The translations under genes and the position numbers were made by a program. Below are positions 56,842 through 64,000 of a stretch of DNA of 64,000 bases, piece after piece. Origin of the DNA: Sympetrum striolatum (lineage: Eukaryota > Arthropoda > Insecta > Odonata > Libellulidae); contig OX388343.1 in NCBI GenBank assembly GCA_947579665.1, forward strand, positions 105,777,657-105,841,656. The letters are read 5' to 3'. Positions within the stretch are counted from its first letter, which is position 1, and each line of letters starts with the position of its first letter. Under the pieces are notes generated by a model. That model was not told the origin of the DNA and did not search any database. It saw nothing but the letters and a program-made list of their open reading frames with translations.

Positions 56842-57290
56842 TTAAAAATGGTCCTTAAGGTTCAATTTATAGACAAACTGTCTCTTTGGAGCTACATCCC
56901 TATGTGAGCCTCCACCCCAATTCTTCTCATTTTCATCTTCTTCGTGTACTTTATGGATTAGCCATCTCAATCTGGACCTTCCTCTCCGTCTAGTGGCCAA
57001 CGGTCTCCCTTCTATCACTATATTCGGCATTGCTGTTTCAAGCATTCTTTCCACATGGTCCAACCATTATATTCTCAAAGATTTTGTGAACTTAACTACA
57101 TATTCCCCAATTCATTCCTGTCTTTAACTCCTCTTTGGTTCTCCTTTGCCATAATCCATTCCCAATAACAGGTCTGTTTGCAATAGTCTGCTTTCAAATT
57201 TTACCAGAGCCATACTCTTGTGTGATTGAGAGTGTCCATTTTTATGCTCCATGGTTACCACTGGTCTGGTAATTGATTTATATATTTGTA
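56842..57290 (-). pseudogene. Non-LTR retrotransposon RT C-terminal relic
   Basis: Minus frame 57063-56842: MDHVERMLETAMPNIVIEGR, then PLATRRRGRSRLRWLIHKVH, the LINE tail pattern (H-(V/I)-x-R-M...RRRGR.R.RW). Upstream on the same strand, about 57270-57230 reads YKSITRPVVTMEHKNGHSQS, equivalent to the Y-K-(T/S)-x-x-R-P-V-x-x-Y-G box that precedes it. Stops separate the pieces. Different from the relic at 1.4 kb in sequence. Confidence 0.6.
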
Positions 57291-57842
57291 TTTAAGTGTT
57301 TCTGTTTATTAAATTTCTCTTGAATATCTTCATATTTGCAAAGTAAGTTTTATTCCTTGTTTGTATTCTTTCATTTATTCATATTATGCTTTTCTTGTAA
57401 GTTTTATATTCTAGATATTTAAACTCTTTCTTTGAACTAAATTTCCCTCCTTACTTTTAAATCCTTCCATTCTTGGTTGGTATCCTCTTTTCACCTTTTC
57501 TAAAACTTCGTAGAACTATCTCTGTTCATTCTGTTTGCTGTATTCTTCTATATTCTCTAGCTGTTCTTCATTTTCTCCCCTTTTCTTGCATAACGTATTT
57601 GCCTCCTTCCTCATTTCTTTCAGTGTTCATTCTGGTTTCTTTCCTTATCATCCTTTCTCTAACTTTATTATTCTCCTGCATCATTTGGGCACACACGTTG
57701 TCAAACCAAACAGCATGTATTATTCTCTTCCACATTTAAGTGGAAAGATAACATCTGGAGGGCAATTCTCTACACATCGATTTGTGTTTCGTTTGCCAAA
57801 GTGAAGATCTCTGTTCGAGCCAAGTCACCATCTTCACTTCTT

Positions 57843-58258
57843 GTACAACCTTAATATTATATCTCCATTTTCATCCCTGTGTAGAATTGATTGACGGAAA
57901 CGTATTTTCACTTGAACGGTTTTTATTGTAAAAGGAAGCATCAATCTTTAATTTTAATATTTTTAATTTAGAGTGTGAGTCCCTTTTTCTTCTCCTAGAA
58001 AATAAACATTTTGGTTATGATCTTTCTAAACTCATAGAGCAAAATCATAATTCAATTTTCGTGCAAGTGAACTCCAGTGCAATTTCTGCGGCTCGAATAT
58101 TATACTAATTCCCTCATAACCCACGATAATCCACTCTCTGGTGAGTCAGAAAATTAAATGCCTAACTTCCCATTGCTACATTAAACGCAAAGGCCTGATT
58201 TCACTCTAAAGACGATCTTAACCGCATCACGCATCATTGTAATTTAATTAGTGAAATC
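57843..58258 (+). repeat. 415-bp dispersed repeat, copy 2
   Basis: See copy 1 at 54172-54587. Here it is followed within 45 bp by the Harbinger element. Confidence 0.8.
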
Positions 58259-58359
58259 GTGGGGAAGATTCACACTAAAGGCGCTACCCACCATTAGCCT
58301 TAAGGCCTGCACACACCGGCGCGGGGCGCGAATGCGGCACGCGAATGCGGGACGTAAGT

Positions 58360-58500
58360 TCCCGGATTGTCATGTGGTCAGCGCGTTCGCCTTCAGTGAA
58401 AGCGGTCCGGGTTCGATTCCCGGTGGGAGCCAATATGCAAAAGTACTTTTTCTTCTTAAGTAAGATACAGAAAAATTGAAAAAGTTGAATTTGAAGTTGT
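58360..58500 (+). repeat. tRNA-derived SINE with 13-bp TSD
   Basis: Bounded by GCGGGACGTAAGT at 58347-58359 and 58501-58513. tRNA-like part TGTCATGTGGTCAGCGCGTT, then AAAGCGGTCCGGGTTCGATT and CCCGGTGGGAGCC (B box), then an A-rich tail ending GAATTTGAAGTTGT. 141 bp. The head resembles family A at 37.8 and 42.6 kb but the tail differs. Confidence 0.88.
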
Positions 58501-58652
58501 GCGGGACGTAAGTGTGAAATTCGCTCGGGAAACGCCAAGAGAGCGATCTTTCGTAAAAACAGACCAACGCGAAACATTCGCAGGAGCTTTAGCATGTGGG
58601 TATTTTCTGTATGCATTTTATTTATTGGACGCTTGCGGTTAAATTTTAGTAA

Positions 58653-59078
58653 ATGGCATTGGACATATCATCATACGAAGAGGATCATTTCTTTTTCGCG
58701 CGTTCAGAAGACGATGACAGAGAAAGGTGAATAGGTTTATATATTACTGATTAATTTTAAAATTTAATTCACAATTGTTAAAGCTTATGTATAACTCGAT
58801 AAATTTTCAAACATTTCCTCAGAAAAAGAAGATGGGTAAATAAAATATACGAAGAGCAGGAAACAAAGAGAAAATTTTACACTCTCATGCCAAAGTTACG
58901 GCAGGACGAGAAAAGATTTAACATTTACTTTCGTATGAGAAATGAAAGTTTTTATGAAATTTTAAATTTAATAGAAAACGATATTCGGAAGGAGCACACC
59001 AATATCCGTGATCCAATTCCTCCCGAGGAACGACTAGCAATAACCCATGATAAGGTGGCTTTTATTCTTGAGGAATAG
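58653..59078 (+). pseudogene. PIF/Harbinger transposase, N-terminal two exons
   Basis: Exon 1 (58653-58726) encodes MALDISSYEEDHFFFARSED then DDRE. A 96-bp intron with GTGAAT donor and CCTCAG acceptor (58727-58822) joins in frame to exon 2 (58823-59078). Exon 2 reads RKRRWVNKIYEEQETKRKFY, TLMPKLRQDEKRFNIYFRMR, then NESFYEILNLIENDIRKEHT and IPPEERLAIT. This is the conserved N-terminal region of Harbinger transposases (KRR-(W)-V..., F-H/Y-T-L...L..D..(K/R)F..YFRM....F.E.L.....I.K..TN.R..I.PEERL..T). After RLAIT the similarity stops and the frame ends within 10 codons. The DDE nuclease domain is missing, probably lost when the Penelope-like element arrived. Confidence 0.88.
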
Positions 59079-59199
59079 TTTCTATTAAAGCCTTCTTTCT
59101 ATTTTATTGCGTTAAAGTGAGCAGTTTGACCGTGTATTTTGATAGAATCGTGGTTGGGTTGTTGAATAGAAACAAAGTAACTTATTCAGAAACAAGAAT

Positions 59200-60660
59200 T
59201 GTCTGCCAAGTCGTCTCCTGTCTATAAACTGGCTGAAAAATTGAATACTGTTATCCGTAATGCGATTAACTTCAAACCTGCACTTGGAATATCGAGTTCT
59301 ATAGACGAGATATTTATCTACCCTCTACTTCCATAAAGGTGCCACTTTAGTGTCCTTCGATGTGTGCAATTTATTTCCTTCCATTCCGGTTGGTGAAACT
59401 CTTAGAATACTTTGTTCACTGCTCAAACGAAAGGGTCTTAATAATCAAACTGTTGCGGAATTCATGTGTTTAGTGAAATTGTGTGTGTTGCAAAATTATT
59501 TCCAGTTTAATAATCAATTCTTCTTGCAAAATGAAGGACTAGCAATAGGATCTCCACTTTCAACTTTACTTGCCGAGATATTTATGAATTATATCGAGGA
59601 GAAACTGTTTTCCTCAGAGTATGGACTTGTGAAAAACATTTTTCTTTGGAAACGCAATTAGATGATTTGTTTTGTGTGTGGGAGGGGACAGCCCCTCAAA
59701 TCTCTCAACCCCTCAGTTTCCTCAGTCCTCTTAATCCTAAAATACATTTCACGTATGAACATGAAGCTAATGGTGTACTAAATTTCTTGGATTTATCTAT
59801 AAGTGTTAAAGCTTCCTTTGAAATATTTAGGAAAGATTCTAATACTGACCATGTGATCCCATCCGATTCGTTCCATCACTATTCCCATAAACACGCCAGT
59901 TTCCACTCCCTAATCCACCGCCTTTTAAATGTCCCTCTCTCCCCCGAAGCTATTTCCAATGAACTGTCCACCATTAAACCCATAGCCCGGAGCAATGGTT
60001 ACTCTGAAGAATTTGTGGATAAACTTTTACGGAAGAACACCAGGAAAATTGCCTCTGCCTCCATCTTTCCATCCCTTTGTCCTTATGATGATCCCAAGAT
60101 AAAATGGGTGAAGGTGCCGTTTTTGGGAAACATTCTGTATGAAATCTCTAACCATCTCCTAAAGAACTTGATGGCTTCATTTTATAATACTTACAACCTT
60201 CATCGCTCCTTATCTAAGGTTAAGGATAAAACGGATCCCTCTGCACTATCGGGGGTCTATGAGTTGCAGTGTGACAATTGCCCGCTTCGATACAGAGGTC
60301 AGAGCGGGAGATCTGTAAACACAAGGGCCCAGGAACACATACGGAGCTACCGACTAAAGAACCCAGCAACCTCAGACTTTGCAGCCCACCTTCTGGAGAG
60401 TGGACACAGCAGTTCCTTTTCGCCGAAAATCCTCCACCGAGAACCAAAGGGGAGAAAGCTGGACGCACTAGAAATAATAGAAATAACTTCTTCAGAAAAT
60501 CTAACAAATGAATATACATTTCCAAATCCTTCTCCTCTCCTTACCCTCCCCTCAAAGTTCCTCTGACGATATATATTGCTGCTACCTCCCTTTCCTTACT
60601 GCTTACTCCCTCACCAGATGATGGCTTTTGCGCCGAAACTGGTCGTGAATAAATTCCAAT
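59200..60660 (+). mobile_element. Penelope-like element (RT + GIY-YIG), nested in Harbinger
   Basis: A plus-strand RT domain (59350-59700) is followed by a GIY-YIG endonuclease (about 60245-60400) and the PLE terminal signature CCAGATGATGGCTTTTGCGC, CGAAACTGGTCGTGAATAAA at 60614-60654. The RT-GIY-YIG order is diagnostic of endonuclease-positive Penelope elements. The 5' part is truncated (upstream of RT only about 150 bp are recognisable) and the outer edges are not exactly placed. Confidence 0.9.
59230..60566 (+). pseudogene. Penelope-like element polyprotein (RT, GIY-YIG endonuclease)
   Basis: About 59233-59330 reads KLAEKLNTVIRNAINFKPAL (N-terminal region), then a frameshift. The frame 59350-59661 has SFDVCNLFPSIPVGETLRIL (RT motif A with catalytic Asp) and EGLAIGSPLSTLLAEIFMNY (motif B). 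Another frameshift at about 59650 leads into the frame 59646-60566. That frame begins with QLDDLFCVWEGT, the site of motif C where the usual Y-x-D-D has become Q-L-D-D. The C-terminal part has SGVYELQCDNCPLRYRGQSG followed by RSVNTRAQEHIRSY (about residues 200-234), the GIY-YIG nuclease with its CxxC metal-site half and conserved Arg and His/Glu. Two frameshifts make it inactive, but the last 306 codons are open. Confidence 0.9.
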
Positions 60661-61274
60661 AATGTGGATGCATTTATTCTCTACATTCAGAAACCTTGGA
60701 AGTCGATTACATCAATGAATAATTTGTCTCGAAACTTAGTCCTCGCTGACAGCAAATCAGCAGACAAGGAATCCCTTCTTCACAAAGATCTTCTTATTTT
60801 CTTCTACAAACGTCAGCCTTCATTCCAAATGATCGAAAAACATCAAAAAATAAGTTACGTACTGAAAATATTTTATTTTTCGTGCGACTCAAAAAATTAT
60901 CTAGGATATTATTATTAGTAATGATGTGAAATAATCACAAGATGATCCATATTCCGCTACAATTTTATTCCATATCTTGACTTTTTTACTGCTTGTTTTT
61001 AGAACAAGGATTGTCCAGGCTAAATACCGTAAAATACTGCTTAAATACTTATATGGGCTATCTCGTGGTCGACATTTCTCAACGTTTTTATATTCTGTAC
61101 CAGAGTCGCGGGATTTCGTGCATGCAGCGAACCGAGAAAATAATCTGCAGTCCCGCGTTCCGCCGTGCGCGATTCACACCGGTGTGCGCGCTTCGGTATT
61201 CCGCCATGCAAAAAAAATCCCGCGCGAATTTCTCTCCCGCTTCGCGTCCCGCGCCGGTGTGTGCAGGCCTTTAT

Positions 61275-61648
61275 TCATCCTACGCCTCACCTTAAGGAAA
61301 ACAGCTAATCTTTTCTTAAGTATTCCCCATTGATCATTAAATTTCCTTTCCCTTTACGTTTGCGATATGCCTTTGTGACCGTAATATCTTGATATGACGT
61401 GCCATTTTAGGGGTACTTAATCAAAATTGATCTTCAGTTATTATATTTCATACAATACATATAATACACTCCCATGTTCTAGTAGAGGGAAGCTGACTCT
61501 ATCATTTTTTTAAGTGCAACATAAATACTTGTTGATTAAGTTTGGCCATTATTACCTTCCAAAACTACGATTCCTACATGTTCATTCCAATTTAAGCCAT
61601 CATTGAACGTAAACTTTAATTTTATAATATATTTTCTTTTGCGAATTA
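61275..61648. other. AT-rich, nothing identified
   Basis: Short stretch between the Harbinger right end and the MITE; no motif recognised. Confidence 0.5.
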
Positions 61649-62227
61649 CAGTAGAACCCCGGTAATCCGGACGAATTCAGGCACATAGGCGTCCGGATTA
61701 GCGGGGTTCCGGATTAGTGAGGTTTTCAATGGATAACATAAAAAACATTTTTTTCAAAAATTATATTGTATAGATAATGCTACCACCAACTCTATAGCCC
61801 GTGCATGGTCATCCTCATTGGACGTCTATAAAAGGGAAGGATTTTTTTTTACGCCTCTTCTCTCATAGCTTTTTAATGAACGTGATGTTTTGATAAGTAA
61901 TACCCTGCTGCAACTGAAAATGTATTGTCTTTTGAAATTGTTTAGTTTCGCACATATTAAGCATTCCTCTAATGGAAAAATGCTGTCTCTGAAAAGTATC
62001 ACAACTTAGGTATGATATCACAATAAACAAAATACTTCAATCTCTATCACATCAATCAGCCAATGGAAAATTTTTCGAATAGTCTGTCCACTTCTCGTTT
62101 CTTTTTACTGATATGCGTGTTTATATGTTCAAAAGAAGAAGTTGCGGGTTTGCATAACTCACAATGGACCGTCCGGATTACTGAGGGTTCCGGATTAGCG
62201 ATTGTCCGGATTACCGGGGTTCTACTG
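61649..62227. mobile_element. Tigger-type MITE
   Basis: 579 bp with ends CAGTAGAACCCCGGTAATCC and ATTACCGGGGTTCTACTG, flanked by TA (61647-61648, 62228-62229). Subterminal GTCCGGATTA / TTCCGGATTAG motifs are repeated near both ends. The outermost 14 bases equal those of the autonomous-type Tigger at 40383, so a related transposase could have moved it. No ORF. Confidence 0.92.
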
Positions 62228-64000
62228 TAATTCTCTCATACGTATTATGACTAATATATTTGTTTAACTCAATGCTTTTCTTATATTTATTCATTTATAA
62301 ATCTTACTGCAATATGAAAAATATCTGGTGGTATTCGTCACACCTCAACCTCAATCTTTAAACACAACAAAATATTTACAACAAACTTATTGCAATAAGC
62401 AAGGTCTTACGCATACCTTAAAACTTGCTTACAAGCTAACATGTTATTAATTTATTCTAAATGCTAATTCATAATATCAACAGCCCACTCCGAACTTAAA
62501 CCTTCACGGATAGTTTCAGAGTTAAAAGTAAGTATTACTTCTCAAGTAAAACATTTATGAACTGAGCTCATTTTTGCCTTTCATCAGTACTATTCGTCAT
62601 TGCTATTCATCATCCACAATACAATTGCATACAAAATCAGAATGATGTTATGATTACGTACAATATTATTAATTACGTATATTCGTCCATTTATTAAATA
62701 ACTATTTGAATTTTTCTCTAAACTCCTATTTTTTTTCGGTAAATTATCAATATTTGGCTGTATCTATTTATGTAATTGTTACCTAAATCCGACTACTAAT
62801 TTGCTCGTGCAATCGTCCTCGATTTTATTCTGGAAACGAATATTCGTTCAAGTAATAGCATAACGTGTGGCAAGGGCGTCGCCAGCCACTGGGCTAGGGG
62901 GGGCAAGCTTCATGATAAAATGCAAAATGCCTAACTTACAGGGGCTTGTTTATTCATGCCCGCTTCTTACTACAAATATGTCAAATCTTCCAAAAACTAA
63001 ATTTATTGAAAACTAGAGGAGTTTAACGCTTATATGGCCAACTCATTAAACTTTCCAAGATAGAAGTTTACATAATCAAACTATTGGAAACTTATCATAA
63101 GTTTTGTTTGGATTTCTAGTTTGGTTACGCCCAATTTCTATTTAAAATTAATTTTTTTTCGATGCTTAAGTATTTTGATGCCGTAGATATATACTTCCCA
63201 GGTCTTTGAGAGTTCTTTCTTCCAAGAGGTTGCCAAGCGTGAAAAGGAAAAAATGTTACGGTTATTTGACAAGCGATATAAAACGTCTCAATAAATCACC
63301 ACATTGGTGCACCCATCCTAATTTGAACATCTATCGTTATTAGACTATATCATCAGCAGCTATCTTAAGAATGACTTGATCCGTTGCTTTTAAAATTACC
63401 TCCTCTTCTAAGAAACTAAAAATCATTTACATCAGATGAAATTTTCTGGTAGGCTTACCATTAAGCCTGATTTCGTTATTTATGTATTAGCCAAGTTTTC
63501 AATTGAATGCGTCACATACCGGAGAGTAAAAATTCGGCTGCATTAAAATATTCTGTTGAGTCTTGATTATAGTTGATATTATAATTGAATTTGCAGAAAT
63601 CAAGTTATATACCAAGTTGGAAAAAATGAAGACATCAACTTACAATTATTTAGACTAAGTAATAGGTGGTTTAACCAACAGAGAGATGATACAAAACCCA
63701 GTCTTACGCACTGAGTGTTCAAAGGAAACAAAAGTTTCCACGAATTGAAATTTTGAATGGGCATTGCATAACCAGATATGAGATTCGTGGGATTCTGTCC
63801 CAAGAGAAAAAATTGGCTGCATCGAAAAGGAAGCTGAAGAATTAAAGTCACAGATTTAACCGTTTCTCAAATTTATTTCAAGTCATCAAGTCACATTTCC
63901 GATAAATATGTGCGTAACCTAAGCGCACGATACCTTTCAGCTGACTGATTTGCTTCCAAAATGGTATATTATTAATAATATCATCGAAAATTAATTTTCA
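62228..64000. other. AT-rich stretch with one poly-G terminus
   Basis: Apart from GGGCGTCGCCAGCCACTGGG at about 62876, followed by CTAGGGGGGG, nothing is recognisable. The minus frame 63851-63600 (83 codons) has no known domain. Confidence 0.4.

Larger units (their letters stand above)
58303..61271 (+). mobile_element. PIF/Harbinger DNA transposon carrying nested SINE and Penelope-like element
   Basis: TIRs AGGCCTGCACACACCGGCGC (left) and GCGCCGGTGTGTGCAGGCCT (right) are flanked by TTA (58300-58302 and 61272-61274), the 3-bp TWA target typical of Harbinger. Subterminal GCG-rich GCGAATGCGG repeats on the left are matched by GCGCGAATTT and CGCGTCCCGC on the right. The element keeps the N-terminal exons of its transposase. 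A SINE with 13-bp TSD is in the left end and a Penelope-like element replaces or interrupts the middle. Confidence 0.92.

Noticed and set aside
57473..57804. 88-89-codon plus-strand hydrophobic frames resembling membrane protein
   Set aside because: Two frames of the same pyrimidine-rich stretch; hydrophobicity follows from base composition (TTT/CTT/ATT codons).
54172..58258. LTR retrotransposon with 415-bp LTRs
   Set aside because: The direct repeats lack TG...CA ends, there is no primer-binding site or gag/pol between them, and other repeats and a LINE relic fill the interior.
58284..58616. 110-codon minus-strand frame
   Set aside because: Crosses the Harbinger TIR and the SINE; composite by insertion.
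60220..60525. 101-codon minus and 77-codon plus frames
   Set aside because: Shadows of the Penelope-like GIY-YIG coding frame.
60977..61333. 118-codon plus-strand frame at the right end of Harbinger
   Set aside because: Runs through the GC-rich TIR and out into flanking DNA; no domain, and a second frame is equally open.

Overview
The window reads as an arthropod nuclear genome (insect or chelicerate; I cannot place it more closely). It is AT-rich and contains no host gene that I can support. Almost all recognisable coding sequence belongs to transposable elements, most of them broken. The evidence is the element mix: piggyBac, pogo/Tigger, PIF/Harbinger, hAT, a long-TIR DNA element, Penelope-like elements (PLEs), a Jockey-type LINE, LINE reverse-transcriptase scraps and tRNA-derived SINEs. 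Many copies keep terminal repeats and target-site duplications (TSDs), so their edges can be set from sequence alone.

Layout. 1-1200: one copy of a long dispersed repeat whose partner is at 55.4-56.5 kb. 1440-1650: LINE RT relic. 4785-7537: piggyBac element with TTAA TSD, broken by a short PLE insertion. 8640-11280: degraded Jockey-type LINE on the minus strand (RT, endonuclease, gag zinc knuckles). 11510-17216: a 5.7-kb block of five ~1.08-kb units, two in one orientation and three in the other, each carrying six tRNA T-arm/B-box-like hairpins. The block is flanked by a 13-bp direct repeat. 18550-19440: a repeat family whose second copy was split by the hAT element. 21748-27765: hAT-like element with a long transposase exon. 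It holds a palindromic tRNA-like repeat and, in the 3' end of its coding exon, a solitary diverged copy of the T-arm unit. 31368-35147: DNA transposon with ~1.05-kb TIRs. 35300-36231: pogo-like MITE with a leftover helix-turn-helix ORF. 36408-38585: internally deleted Tigger. 40383-43701: larger Tigger with an intron-like gap. 45.9-46.7 and 52.2-52.7 kb: a tandem-unit repeat family. 54.2 and 57.8 kb: a 415-bp repeat pair. 58303-61271: PIF/Harbinger element that took in a SINE (13-bp TSD) and a Penelope-like element. 61649-62227: TA-flanked MITE. The remaining stretches (about 19.5-21.5, 28.5-30.3, 38.6-40.4, 43.7-45.9, 46.7-52.2 and 62.2-64 kb) are AT-rich with nothing I could identify.

The most unusual object is the T-arm array. 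A ~150-190-bp monomer carrying a TTCGA-loop hairpin is organised as a six-monomer higher-order unit, in an inverted block, with diverged relatives at 25.8-27.2 kb, 52.8-53.2 kb and possibly 1.3 kb. About 27 of its 30 motif sites keep the TTCGA core. I do not recognise it as a named family. It could be a Pol III-derived satellite, a mobile satellite or a TFIIIC-type binding array. The sequence does not decide between these.

Nested insertions give relative ages: hAT into the 18.5-kb-type repeat, then T-arm unit into hAT; PLE into piggyBac; PLE into the long-TIR element; SINE and PLE into Harbinger.
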